Below, piece after piece: positions 26,012 to 33,850 of a stretch of DNA of 42,838 nucleotides. Both the position numbers and the translations under genes were made by a program. The notes under the pieces are model-generated. The model did not search any database and was not told where the DNA came from. It saw only the letters and a program-made list of their open reading frames with translations. How positions within the stretch are numbered: position 1 is the stretch's first letter; every line of letters starts with the position of its first letter. Source of the stretch: an uncultured Faecalibacterium sp. GTDB taxonomy: Bacteria > Bacillota > Clostridia > Oscillospirales > Ruminococcaceae. The DNA lies in the NCBI GenBank assembly GCA_934524985.1, contig CAKSYT010000014.1, forward strand, positions 1-42,838, in the 5' to 3' direction.

Positions 26012-26998
26012 GACTTCAGCCAGCTGATAAGCCCAGTAGCGTCCGCGCCGCACTTTGACCAGTTTTCCTTCTTTGGTCAGGGCAGCCAGAATACGGCTTG
26101 CGGTTGCAGGGGAAACGCCGAAAAGCGTCTGCACATCCGCGTTCTGGATAAAGCAGCTGCTGCGCAGAAAGTCCGCGATCGTATCCCAGCGCAGAGCAAG
26201 ATCACTTTGCAGAGCGGGTATAGCTGCGGGCTGCGCGCCGACAGCTTCCTGCAAAGCTTCCTTTATGATGCCCAGCATGAAGGCGATAAACGGCGTTCCC
26301 TCGCCCAGCGCATTGGACTGGTTGATCGCTGCATAGTATGCGGGCTGATGGTCGTGGATAATGGATTCCACCGGGAGCCATGCAAACAGCGGATCCCACT
26401 TTGACAGCAGCAGTGTGTGCCAGAGCCTGCCGATGCGTCCGTTTCCGTCCGCAAAGGGGTGGATCACCTCAAACTCATAGTGAAAAACGCAGCTTTTGAT
26501 CAAAAGGGGAAACGGACTGCTTTCCGTCCAGTGGATCAACTCCTCGACTAAGGCGGGAACATACTGCGGCAGGGTCCCAAAGTGCAGCACATTGCCCTTG
26601 CTGTCTACCACGCCCACAGGGCGGGAACGGAACAGCCCAGCTTCCTGCACAAGCCCCTGCATCATAGTGCGGTGCGCAAGCAGAAGGTCATCAAGGGCGT
26701 AGGGGTCAAGCTCGCCCAGATGGTCGTAGATCTCGTAGGCGTTTTTCACTTCTGCAATGTCTTTTGGCGGTGCAAGCACCCGTTTGCCGGAAAGGACGGC
26801 GGTCACCTGCTCCAGCGAAAGGGTGTTCTGCTCGATAGCCAGAGAAGAATAGATCGTTCGGATGCGATTCTGACGGCGCAGCACGGGGCTGGTGGAAAGG
26901 TTCTGCGTGGAACGGAGCTTGCCTACCAGTTCGCTGATCTCCATGACATCGGAGAGCATTGCTTCCGTGATCTCAAACGGCGGTTTTTGGTTTCGCAT
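26000..26998 (-). CDS. Fic-domain protein (AMPylase-type) with C-terminal winged helix
   Basis: Fic enzymes transfer AMP or other nucleotides to target-protein hydroxyls. The 332-residue product has a Fic_N-type helical region (1-100) with SSLAIEQN (51-58), resembling the inhibitory helix motif (S/T)xxxE(G/N) but with Gln last. The intact catalytic HPFADGNGRIGR spans 180-191, and a winged-helix DNA-binding domain lies near 275-328. SD AGGAGG precedes ATG 26998. The last codons and stop (GGC GGC TCA TAA) are the tRNA anticodon arm of the left 88-bp repeat. Base composition is less GC-rich than neighbours. No antitoxin gene is adjacent. Targets are unknown. Confidence 0.92.
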   Translation of the reverse strand: MRNQKPPFEITEAMLSDVMEISELVGKLRSTQNLSTSPVLRRQNRIRTIYSSLAIEQNTLSLEQVTAVLSGKRVLAPPKDIAEVKNAYEIYDHLGELDPYALDDLLLAHRTMMQGLVQEAGLFRSRPVGVVDSKGNVLHFGTLPQYVPALVEELIHWTESSPFPLLIKSCVFHYEFEVIHPFADGNGRIGRLWHTLLLSKWDPLFAWLPVESIIHDHQPAYYAAINQSNALGEGTPFIAFMLGIIKEALQEAVGAQPAAIPALQSDLALRWDTIADFLRSSCFIQNADVQTLFGVSPATASRILAALTKEGKLVKVRRGRYWAYQLAEVGGS

Positions 26999-27026
26999 GG
27001 CAGAGGCCTCCTGTGTGTTTTATTTA

Positions 27027-27087
27027 ATCATATCATTTCATCTCTCATTCATCAATCATGATTTCTGAAAAATGATAGATGAATGAG
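27027..27087 (-). promoter_or_regulatory. fic promoter with large inverted repeat (candidate operator)
   Basis: On the minus strand TTGATG (27050-27055), a 17-nt spacer and TATGAT (27027-27032) form the promoter. An inverted repeat, CTCATTCATCAATCAT (27044-27059) and ATGATAGATGAATGAG (27072-27087), has 15 of 16 pairs matched. One arm covers the -35. The Fic winged helix could bind here to control its own gene. Confidence 0.72.
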
Positions 27088-27110
27088 GGTATGGAAGCTT
27101 TATTTGCTCA

Positions 27111-27198
27111 GAAATACAAAAAAGACACCCGAAAGGGTGTCTTTTTTCGTATGGGCCAGGCAGGACTTGAACCCGCGACCAAGCGGTTATGAGCCGCC
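27111..27198. repeat. 88-bp direct repeat, right copy (inside the intact tRNA locus)
   Basis: Perfect copy of 25924-26011. Here it is continuous with the tRNA 5' half (27199-27225), so this is the functional tRNA end and its terminator. The two copies start 1187 bp apart and bracket fic with its promoter. Confidence 0.95.
27118..27147. terminator. Terminator of the CAU tRNA
   Basis: AAAAAAGACACCC-GAAA-GGGTGTCTTTTTT, starting 4 nt beyond the tRNA 3' end on the minus strand. Confidence 0.93.
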
Positions 27199-27225
27199 AG
27201 CTCTGACCAGCTGAGCTACTGGCCC
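27152..27225 (-). tRNA. tRNA with CAU anticodon (Ile2 or Met)
   Basis: On the minus strand: acceptor GGGCCAG/CTGGCCC, D-arm GCTC/GAGC, anticodon arm GGCGG-CTCATAA-CCGCT (anticodon CAT), T-arm GCGGG-TTCAAGT-CCTGC, discriminator A. CCA is not encoded, unlike the tRNA-Val at the window start. The anticodon and T arms resemble lysidine-modified tRNA-Ile2 (E. coli ileX type), but elongator Met cannot be excluded. The 3' half is duplicated 1187 bp away beyond fic. Confidence 0.93.
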
Positions 27226-27256
27226 GTATGGGTGCTGCATTGCTGCAACACGCACT

Positions 27257-27262
27257 AGTATA
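27257..27262 (-). promoter_or_regulatory. Extended -10 of the CAU tRNA promoter
   Basis: On the minus strand TGC-TATACT (TATACT at 27257-27262) lies about 30 nt before the tRNA 5' end. The -35 region is poor, in keeping with an extended -10. Confidence 0.6.
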
Positions 27263-27301
27263 GCAAAAACTGCGCAAAAAAGAAAGCGTTTTCCGCAAAA
27301 A

Positions 27302-27721
27302 TCATTTGGTGCGGCGGGCATCCAGCTTTTGCAGCATAAATTCGTCCAGCATGGCGGGCGGGAACAACGGCTCCTTGTAGCCAAAGGCCTCCCGGATAAA
27401 GATCAAAGTCACCACGGTCTGGCGGCCGGGGTCCAGCCGCAGGGTGTACAAGGTGTCCAGCGGCTGCTGGCTGGGCTGGTGCAGCGTCAGGTGCAGCATA
27501 AAGCCGCCGTCGTTCTCCCGGCGGCACTCGTAGGCAAAGAGGTCGGTGTCGCTGTGGGTGTCCAGACGGTCAAAGCATTCGTCCAGCGCAAGGCTCGTGC
27601 GGAACTCGGACAGGCCGGCGGGGCCGTACTGGCTGCGGCGGCTGGTCTCCCGCCGGGAGAGCAGGTACACGATGATGCCCAGCGCACAGGCTAAAAGACA
27701 GACGGAAACGACAGCGTTCAT
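27302..27721 (-). CDS. Membrane-anchored protein of unknown function
   Basis: The 139-residue product has an N-terminal membrane helix (MNAVVSVCLLACALGIIVYL), a basic linker (SRRETSRRSQ) and a soluble C-terminal domain of about 110 residues with Asp-rich (LDTHSDTDLFAYECRREND) and beta-rich segments. No family is recognised. ATG 27721 has GGGGGAGG 6 nt upstream; an in-frame start at 27817 would cross the divergent promoter region. It is divergent from the next gene. Confidence 0.72.
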   Translation of the reverse strand: MNAVVSVCLLACALGIIVYLLSRRETSRRSQYGPAGLSEFRTSLALDECFDRLDTHSDTDLFAYECRRENDGGFMLHLTLHQPSQQPLDTLYTLRLDPGRQTVVTLIFIREAFGYKEPLFPPAMLDEFMLQKLDARRTK

Positions 27722-27777
27722 GGAAAGACCTCCCCCAAAAGAGTTTTCCTTATTGTAACACAACCTGCGGGGGTTTG

Positions 27778-27786
27778 TGCTATAAT
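27778..27786 (+). promoter_or_regulatory. Extended -10 of the plus-strand membrane protein gene
   Basis: TGC-TATAAT (TATAAT at 27781-27786), 62 nt before ATG 27848. A perfect hairpin CCGGGCG-CAAA-CGCCCGG (27819-27836) follows in the leader and abuts the SD GGGGGAGGGG. Confidence 0.6.
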
Positions 27787-27847
27787 ATTTACAATTCTTT
27801 TTTAAATTTTTCTGCAAGCCGGGCGCAAACGCCCGGGGGAGGGGCTC

Positions 27848-28348
27848 ATGAAGCTTAAATTCACACGCAAGACATGGTATTTCTTTTTGCTGGCTGCGGC
27901 GGCAGTGTCCATGCTGGGCGGCTTTGCCGTGCTGGGCGGGATGGATTTTTCCGGGCTGGAAATGGTCGTGTTCTGCCTTACCGGCATCGCGGTGCTGTTT
28001 CTGGCGGCGCAGAAGGGCGCACCGGCAAGGGAAAAGCGCAACTACACCGGCGTGTTCGTGGTGCTGATGCTCAGCAAGCTGGGTGCCAGCGGCTGGGCGG
28101 GCGATATCTGCTCGGCGCTGGTGTGGCCTGCTTTGCTGGCGACGGAGTACGAGCGCGGCAGACCCATCCAGCGGCAGCTGCAGCTGGTGAGCGCCGCCGA
28201 GGTGCTGCGGCTGGTGTTCTGGATGCTGACCAAGTACGCGGGCATGAGCGGCCTTGCCTTCTGGACGAACATTATGTTCGTGCTGCTGACCTGCGCCCGG
28301 GGCTGGGCGGGGCTTACCCTTTATAAGACGCAGGAGGAGACCCTGTGA
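27848..28348 (+). CDS. Polytopic membrane protein of unknown function
   Basis: The 166-residue product has about five hydrophobic segments (about 10-28, 36-54, 65-85, 88-100, 118-155) with short polar loops and no motif I recognise. The strong purine SD lies directly after a leader hairpin. It ends in a GTGA overlap with the glycosidase gene, so the two are translationally coupled. The coupling suggests a shared envelope role, but nothing in the sequence proves it. Confidence 0.75.
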   Translation: MKLKFTRKTWYFFLLAAAAVSMLGGFAVLGGMDFSGLEMVVFCLTGIAVLFLAAQKGAPAREKRNYTGVFVVLMLSKLGASGWAGDICSALVWPALLATEYERGRPIQRQLQLVSAAEVLRLVFWMLTKYAGMSGLAFWTNIMFVLLTCARGWAGLTLYKTQEETL

Positions 28349-29628
28349 CCCAGCGCCGCAGGACGTCTAAAGCCAAGGCAAAACGCCGTTTTGGCCGCAG
28401 AGCCTTTCTGGCCGGGGCGGGCGCAGCAGCCTGTGCGGCAACGGGGTGGTATCTGCGGCAGAAAAGCGATGCAGACCATACTGCCGCTTCCGGGCAGGAC
28501 ACGCCCCCGGCACCAAACTCCGCTCTGCCTGCCGGGGAGTGGCGGGCGGTGTGGGTGAGCTATCTGGACTGGGCGCTGCTGGATTTTTCCACCGAGGACA
28601 CCTTCCGCATCGGGGCGGCGCAGCTGCTGGACAACTGCGCCGGGCTGGGGCTGAACACCGTGCTGGCGCAGGTGCGTCCCTTCGGGGATGCGCTGTACCG
28701 CAGCAGCCTGTTTCCGTGGAGCCATCTGTGCACCGGGGTGCAGGGCAAAGACCCCGGCTTTGACCCGCTGGATGTCTTTCTTACCGAGGCGCACCGCCGG
28801 GGCATCGGGGTGGAGGCGTGGGTCAACCCCTACCGCCTGCGCTCCTCGGCGGCGATGCCGCCGAATCTGGCAGAGAGTAATCTGGCAAACATCCACCCGG
28901 ACTGGCTGTGCACCGCCGGGGAGGGGCTGTACCTGAACCCCGCCGTGCCCGCCGCCGCAGACTATGTGGTGCAGGGGGTGGTAGAGCTTGTGCAGAACTA
29001 TCCGGTGGACGGCATCCACTTTGACGATTACTTTTACCCCACCACCGATGCCGCTGTGGACGCGGCGCAGTTTGCGGCAAGCGGCGCAGCCGACCTTGCC
29101 GCGTGGCGGCGGCAGAACGTCACCGCACTGGTGGCGAAAGTGCACCGCACCGTAAAGGCGGCAGACCCCACCCTGCGGTTCGGCATCAGCCCGCAGGGCA
29201 ACCCGGACAACGACCTTGACCAGCAGTACAGCGATGTGACCGCATGGCTGGCGGCGGGCGGGGAGGAGAAGGTCATCGACTACCTCTGCCCGCAGGTGTA
29301 CTGGGGCTACGGCTTTACCCTGCACTCCGGCAGCACCCGCTTTGCCTTTGAAAACATCGTTCCGGCGTGGCTTGCCTACCCCCGGGCGGGGGATGTGGCG
29401 CTGTACTTCGGGCTGGGGGCCTACCGGGTGGGCACCGGGGACGGCGGCGCGAACCCGGACAACGTGTCCGGCTGGAGCACCGGCAGTGCGCTGGCGGCAC
29501 AGGTGGAGGACTTACGGCAGCAGGCGGCGGGCGGCTGGGCACTGTACCGCTACGGCAGCCTGTTCGGGCCGGAGGCTCCCGCGCTGGCCGAGGCCGAGTG
29601 CGCAGCGCTGCGGGCGCTGAATAAGTGA
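28345..29628 (+). CDS. GHL10 (DUF187) family glycoside-hydrolase-like exoprotein
   Basis: The 427-residue product has a GHL10-type TIM barrel: AVWVSYLDWALLDF near 70-83, LNTVLAQVRPFGDALY, GIGVEAWVNPYRLR, a catalytic-type acidic cluster GIHFDDYFYP near 230, FGISPQGNPDN, and CPQVYWGYG. The basic leader contains RRAFLAGAGAAACAA, a twin-arginine-like signal or an uncleaved anchor; a lipobox is at best poor (AAAC). The start is GTG 28345 with GGAGGAG upstream and a 4-nt overlap. The family is linked to surface glycans and peptidoglycan turnover in Firmicutes; the exact bond is unknown. Confidence 0.85.
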   Translation: MTQRRRTSKAKAKRRFGRRAFLAGAGAAACAATGWYLRQKSDADHTAASGQDTPPAPNSALPAGEWRAVWVSYLDWALLDFSTEDTFRIGAAQLLDNCAGLGLNTVLAQVRPFGDALYRSSLFPWSHLCTGVQGKDPGFDPLDVFLTEAHRRGIGVEAWVNPYRLRSSAAMPPNLAESNLANIHPDWLCTAGEGLYLNPAVPAAADYVVQGVVELVQNYPVDGIHFDDYFYPTTDAAVDAAQFAASGAADLAAWRRQNVTALVAKVHRTVKAADPTLRFGISPQGNPDNDLDQQYSDVTAWLAAGGEEKVIDYLCPQVYWGYGFTLHSGSTRFAFENIVPAWLAYPRAGDVALYFGLGAYRVGTGDGGANPDNVSGWSTGSALAAQVEDLRQQAAGGWALYRYGSLFGPEAPALAEAECAALRALNK

Positions 29629-29678
29629 AAATTTGCGCAGAAACAGGCGGCAAACCGCACAAAATAAGTGCAGGTATC

Positions 29679-29707
29679 TTGTGCAGAGCGGCAAAATGCG
29701 GTATACT
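29679..29707 (+). promoter_or_regulatory. Promoter of the lipoprotein-EamA unit
   Basis: TTGTGC (29679-29684), a 17-nt spacer and TATACT (29702-29707), 69 nt before ATG 29777. Confidence 0.6.
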
Positions 29708-29776
29708 TACCCTGTATCTGCCCGTTGGCAGAGACGCACGAAAAAGAAAAGTTTCTTTGTTTCTATGAGGAAAGCT

Positions 29777-30319
29777 ATGAAGATGAAAAAACAGCTTTTG
29801 GCACTGCTGCTGGCTGCGGTGATGGTGCTTAGCCTGACCGGCTGCAAGGAGACCCTGAAAAAGGTGGCGCAGAAGGTGACCGGCCACTCCGAGGAAGTGC
29901 AGGAGGAGGACACCACCCGCTGGGCGGAATCCACCACCGACCCGCTGATCATTCAGGGCATTGCGGATGCCTCGGCAAAGTATGCCACCGCCACCGCAGA
30001 CGGCTGCCTGTACGCGGTGTTCAACGGCATCTGGAGCCGCAACACCGGCTACTTTACCGTGCCGGGCGGCAGTTTGAACATTATGGCCTGCGGCACCGCC
30101 GAGGGCACCCAGAAGTTCAAGGTGGCGCTGTGGAAAAAGGTGGACGGCGGCGCAGAGTATGTGCCGGACAGCACCTACTACGTCAAGACCGATGGCACCG
30201 ACTACCGCTGCACCATTTCCGGGCTGGACCCGGCGGCGCAGTACCGCGTGACCATCTCCTATGATTCCAGCCGGTACTACCTGTACGGCCTGCTGAAGGT
30301 GGAGGGCATTGCCGGATGA
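29777..30319 (+). CDS. Putative lipoprotein
   Basis: The 180-residue product has a type II signal peptide: MKMKKQLLALLLAAVMVLSL then TGC, with the lipidated Cys near 22. After a helical, charged linker comes a domain of about 110 residues with a beta-sandwich look (LYAVFNGIWSRNTGYFTVPG, TYYVKTDGTDYRCTISG, YRVTISYDSSRYYLYG). No family is recognised. ATG 29777 has GAGGAAAG upstream; the frame is open back to 29633 without an SD. The stop overlaps the EamA gene start (ATGA). Confidence 0.82.
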   Translation: MKMKKQLLALLLAAVMVLSLTGCKETLKKVAQKVTGHSEEVQEEDTTRWAESTTDPLIIQGIADASAKYATATADGCLYAVFNGIWSRNTGYFTVPGGSLNIMACGTAEGTQKFKVALWKKVDGGAEYVPDSTYYVKTDGTDYRCTISGLDPAAQYRVTISYDSSRYYLYGLLKVEGIAG

Positions 30320-31233
30320 CGAACCAGACGAAAAATTCAATGCTGCTGATGCTGTGCGCTATGATCTGGGGCACAGCCTTTGTGGCGCAGAGCGCCGGTT
30401 CCGGCATGGGTGCGTTCTCCTTTCTGGCGGGGCGCAGCTGGATGGCGGTTCTGGTGCTGATCCCCACCGTCAAGGCGTTTGACGCCTTGCACCACCGGCA
30501 GGGCAAGCCGGACGGCAAGCCCAAGACCGCAGCCGAGCGCAAGCTGCTGCTGAAAGCCGGGCTTGTGTGCGGCACCCTGCTGTTTTTAGCCAGCGCGGCG
30601 CAGCAGCTTGGCATCACGCTGGACCCCTCCACCGCAAAGGCGGGCTTCCTGACCGCCATGTATGTGGTGCTGGTGCCGGTGTTCGGCCTGTTTCTGGGCC
30701 GCAAGGGCAGCGCGCAACTGTGGGTGAGCATGGCCATTGCCGTGGTGGGGCTGTACCTGCTGTGCATGAAGGACGGCTTTGGCAGCATCCAGAGCAGCGA
30801 TTGGCTGCTGCTCTTGTGCGCAGTGCTGTTCAGCTTCCAGATCATGGCGGTGGATCATTTCTCCCCGCAGATGGACGGCGTGCGCCTGAGCCTTGTGGAG
30901 TTTTTTGTGGTGTCGGTGGAAAGCACTGTGGCGGCGTTTTTGTTCGAGCAGCCTGCCATGGCAGAGTTCGTCACCTTCGCCGGGCCCATTCTGTACTGCG
31001 GCATCATGTCCAGCGGCGTGGCCTACACCCTGCAAATTCTGGGGCAGCGGGACCTGAACCCCGCTGTGGCAAGCCTGATCATGTGTCTGGAAAGCGTATT
31101 CAGCGCCTTGGGCGGCTGGCTGCTGCTGCACCAGAACCTTTCCCTCCGGGAATCCTCCGGCTGCGTGCTGCTGTTTGCCGCCGTGGTGCTGGCGCAGCTG
31201 CCCCTTGGCCGCCTGATGCGGAGCAAAGCCTGA
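30316..31233 (+). CDS. EamA/DMT-family transporter
   Basis: The 305-residue membrane protein has ten predicted helices arranged as two EamA repeats (about 7-150 and 160-300). The first begins MLLMLCAMIWGTAFVAQ and the second contains YCGIMSSGVAYTLQILGQRD and SLIMCLESVFSALGGWLLL, both typical of drug/metabolite exporters. The substrate is not predictable. It is coupled to the lipoprotein gene by a 4-nt overlap and followed 1 nt later by the peptidase gene. Confidence 0.9.
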   Translation: MTNQTKNSMLLMLCAMIWGTAFVAQSAGSGMGAFSFLAGRSWMAVLVLIPTVKAFDALHHRQGKPDGKPKTAAERKLLLKAGLVCGTLLFLASAAQQLGITLDPSTAKAGFLTAMYVVLVPVFGLFLGRKGSAQLWVSMAIAVVGLYLLCMKDGFGSIQSSDWLLLLCAVLFSFQIMAVDHFSPQMDGVRLSLVEFFVVSVESTVAAFLFEQPAMAEFVTFAGPILYCGIMSSGVAYTLQILGQRDLNPAVASLIMCLESVFSALGGWLLLHQNLSLRESSGCVLLFAAVVLAQLPLGRLMRSKA

Positions 31234-31234
31234 G

Positions 31235-31789
31235 GTGGCGGCAAAGCCGTGCGCCCAGCTGCGCAGCGTGGAGGGCATCCAGTACGAGCTGGTGCGCAAA
31301 AAGGTAAAGCAGCTGCACCTGCGGGTGCGGGACAACGGCACCGTGATGGTAAGCATCCCCCTGACGGCCAGTCTGGAACAGGCTGACCGTTTTGTGCTGC
31401 AAAACGCCCAGTGGATCCGGGATACCCGGGTGAAGAACATCACCAAGCGGAACAAGGACAACGCCGACCTGCCGGATAAGGCCACGGCGCTGGCCTACTT
31501 TACCGCCATGAGCGATAAGGTCTACCCGGCCTTTGCCATGGTGCTGGGCGGGCAGAAGCCCATCCTGAAAGTGCGCAGCATGACCAGCCGCTGGGGCGTG
31601 TGCTGCCCGGCTAAGCGGCAGATCACCCTTGCCTTGCAGCTGTATAACCAGCCCCCTGCGGCGCAGATCTATGTGGTAGTACACGAGTACTGCCACTTTT
31701 TGCAGTTGAACCACAGCCCGGCCTTCTGGGCGGAGGTGGAAAAGCTGCTGCCGGACTGGAAGGCCCGGCGGGAACTGCTGAAAAAATAA
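31235..31789 (+). CDS. YgjP-like (DUF45) zinc metallopeptidase
   Basis: The 184-residue protein has the zinc-binding HEYCH (HExxH) in VVVHEYCHFLQLNHSPAFW near 146-164, preceded by the family motif SMTSRWGVCCPAKRQITLAL. NHSPAFW supplies the third ligand region. The start is GTG 31235, one base after the EamA stop; an alternative start further in is possible. Cellular targets of this family are not known. Confidence 0.87.
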   Translation: MAAKPCAQLRSVEGIQYELVRKKVKQLHLRVRDNGTVMVSIPLTASLEQADRFVLQNAQWIRDTRVKNITKRNKDNADLPDKATALAYFTAMSDKVYPAFAMVLGGQKPILKVRSMTSRWGVCCPAKRQITLALQLYNQPPAAQIYVVVHEYCHFLQLNHSPAFWAEVEKLLPDWKARRELLKK

Positions 31790-31817
31790 TCTATCGTAAA
31801 AACGGAGGGAAATTCCC

Positions 31818-33308
31818 TTGGAAAACGAAAAAAAGACCGGCGATAAATATTCCAAACTGGCCGGTAATACCCTGATCTTTGCAATCTCCAGCTTTTCATC
31901 CAAGCTACTCACTTTGATCGTACAGCCCTTTCTGACCTACGCCATGGCGGAGATCTCGGATCTGGGTCTGTCCAAGATCCTGAGCCAGTATGCCAACCTG
32001 CTCATCCCCTTTGTGTCTATGGGTATGTCCAACGCCATCATCCGCTTTGGTCTGGACAAGGGCAACAGCGAAAAACAGGTGTTTACCAACGGCCTGCTCA
32101 CCATTCTGGGCGGCTTTGGCATTCTGGTGCTGTGCTGGCCGGTCACCCAGTTTTTGCCGGATATGGCGCAGTACGGCCTGCTGATCTACATTTATGTGCT
32201 CATGAGCTGCCTGCGCACCCTGTGTACCCAGTTCGTGCGCAGCCGCCAGTGGAATAAGCTGGTGGCAGTGGACGGCGTGCTGTGCACCGTGGCGACCATG
32301 GCGTTCTATGTGCTGTATCTGGTGGGCTTCAAGTGGGGCGCTAACGGCTATCTGCTGGCCATCATCAGCGGCGACCTTGTCAGCGTGCTGTTCCTAACAT
32401 TCACCGGCAAGCTGTGGAACTATGTGGAGCTGAAGGGCATCAACAAAAAGCTGTGGCGGCAGATGCTCAACTTCTCGCTGCCTATGATCCCGGCGCAGAT
32501 CAGCTTCTGGATCATCAACGCTTCCGACCTGTTCTTCGTGCGCGAAATGTGCGAGGGGCTGGACGGGCGCACCGGCAACGCATGGAGCGGTCTGCTTTCC
32601 ACCGGCTACTTCCTGCCCACCATCCTGACCACGCTGGGTCTGATCTTCTACGATGCGTGGCAGCTTTCCGCCGTCACCGAGGAGGAGGAGCGCGCCCGGT
32701 TCTTTACCAAGATCTTCCGCACCTATTCCAGCGTGCTGTTCTGCTGCGCGGCGGGCATTATCTGGCTGTGCCGCCCGGTGATGCACGTCATGAAGTCCAA
32801 CTATTATTACGCATGGCACTTTGTGCCCTTCCTCGTGCTGGCTTCCACCTGCAGCTGCTTCAACCAGTTCATGAACAGCGTCTATGTGGTGACCAAAAAG
32901 TCTGACCGCAGCATGGTCACCATGATGGCGGGTGCCATTAGCAACTGCATCATGAACTACTTCTTCATCAAGCTGTGGGGGCCTGTGGGCGCGACCTATG
33001 CGTCCTTCCTTGGCCTTGCGCTGGTGTTCACCCTGCGTGCGGTGGATGCCCGCCGCATGATCGGGATGCACGTCCACCCGGGGCGGGTGCTGGCAAACGC
33101 CGCCGCGCTGGTGTTCGAGGCCTTTGTGCTGCTGGCAGAGCCGCCGCTGTACGGGCTGTGGACAGGGCTGATCACGCTGGTGATCATCCTGTACAACTTT
33201 GCGGGCGTATGGGCGATGGCGCGGGTGCTGCTGCCCCGCCTGCTGGGCCGCCGGGGCAAGGCTCTGGTAGCCGCCGTGGACGGCTGGCTGAAGCCGAAAA
33301 AGGCGTAA
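31818..33308 (+). CDS. Polysaccharide/oligosaccharide flippase (MOP superfamily)
   Basis: The 496-residue membrane protein has about 12-14 hydrophobic segments throughout. The N-terminus KYSKLAGNTLIFAISSFSSK is typical of Wzx/RfbX-like exporters that flip undecaprenyl-linked sugars, with a second half around LNFSLPMIPAQISFWIINAS. The likely start is TTG 31818 with GGAGGG at 31804-31809; no ATG fits. It might act with the GT32 enzyme on a surface polysaccharide, but they are not in one operon. Hairpin element H2 begins just after the stop. Confidence 0.88.
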   Translation: MENEKKTGDKYSKLAGNTLIFAISSFSSKLLTLIVQPFLTYAMAEISDLGLSKILSQYANLLIPFVSMGMSNAIIRFGLDKGNSEKQVFTNGLLTILGGFGILVLCWPVTQFLPDMAQYGLLIYIYVLMSCLRTLCTQFVRSRQWNKLVAVDGVLCTVATMAFYVLYLVGFKWGANGYLLAIISGDLVSVLFLTFTGKLWNYVELKGINKKLWRQMLNFSLPMIPAQISFWIINASDLFFVREMCEGLDGRTGNAWSGLLSTGYFLPTILTTLGLIFYDAWQLSAVTEEEERARFFTKIFRTYSSVLFCCAAGIIWLCRPVMHVMKSNYYYAWHFVPFLVLASTCSCFNQFMNSVYVVTKKSDRSMVTMMAGAISNCIMNYFFIKLWGPVGATYASFLGLALVFTLRAVDARRMIGMHVHPGRVLANAAALVFEAFVLLAEPPLYGLWTGLITLVIILYNFAGVWAMARVLLPRLLGRRGKALVAAVDGWLKPKKA

Positions 33309-33314
33309 AGCGGG

Positions 33315-33541
33315 ACGATTTAAAATGCGCTCCGCGTCTTCCGGGTTGCGGCACCCAGCATCCGCATCGTGCCTTGGGCGGCACTTGCGTCTTGCTGGCC
33401 GCTGCCCCAACAACTCCTCCCTGTTTCCGCCGCTGGCGGCGGTCGTCGTCGTTGCTGCGCATAAGCCAAGGAAATATTATTTTTAATTTCGGAATACCGG
33501 AGCGTCTGCGGACGCTCCGGTATTCCATTTTCACGGGGAGG
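33315..33541 (+). repeat. Hairpin element family H, copy 2
   Basis: The 621-nt gap before the DUF1538 gene holds no gene. Its first half begins ACGATTTAAAATGCGCTCCG, matching copy 1. It contains a CCGCCGC/GCGGCGG hairpin, then TTTTTAATTTCG (33480-33491). The stem is GAATACCGGAGCGTC-TGCG-GACGCTCCGGTATTC (33492-33525), followed by CATTTTCACGGGGAGGGG. The stem is perfect and different from copy 1, with identical loop and flanks. It is about 115 nt longer than copy 1 because of extra sequence in the middle. Confidence 0.72.
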
Positions 33542-33631
33542 GGTCGTGAAGGAAAACGGCATTTGCAGCGCCTGCTTCCTGCGGAAGCGGCGGCGCTGCG
33601 GAGAAGCTGAAGTTTGCCTTTAGCGGGAAAA

Positions 33632-33784
33632 CCCTCTCAGTCATCGCTGCGCGATGTCAGCTCCCCCGAAAGGGGGAGCTTTTGGCATAGCGGGAAACTT
33701 TCTCATTACGCCTAATACTTTAGCATCGAGGTTGACGGCTTGGCTCCCCCTTCGGGGGAGCTGGCGCGGGAGCGCCTGAGAGGG
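33632..33784. repeat. Composite palindromic intergenic repeat, copy 4
   Basis: It opens CCCTCTCAGTC, then CATCGC-TGCG-CGATG and AGCTCCCCC-GAAA-GGGGGAGCT. The spacer CTTTCTCATTACGCCTAATA (also in copy 2) follows, then GGCTCCCCC-TTC-GGGGGAGC, and GGCGC-GGGA-GCGCC before CTGAGAGGG. Confidence 0.87.
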
Positions 33785-33850
33785 TTCGCTTCGGACAAGC
33801 AATGTTTTTTACAATTTATGGAACTTGCTCAAGTTTTTTCCTTCTGGCGG

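Noticed and set aside
26000..26998. fic as part of a Fic/antitoxin (Doc-Phd or FicT-FicA) pair
   Set aside because: No small antitoxin gene lies beside it. The protein is the larger Fic_N/winged-helix type with a possible built-in inhibitory helix.
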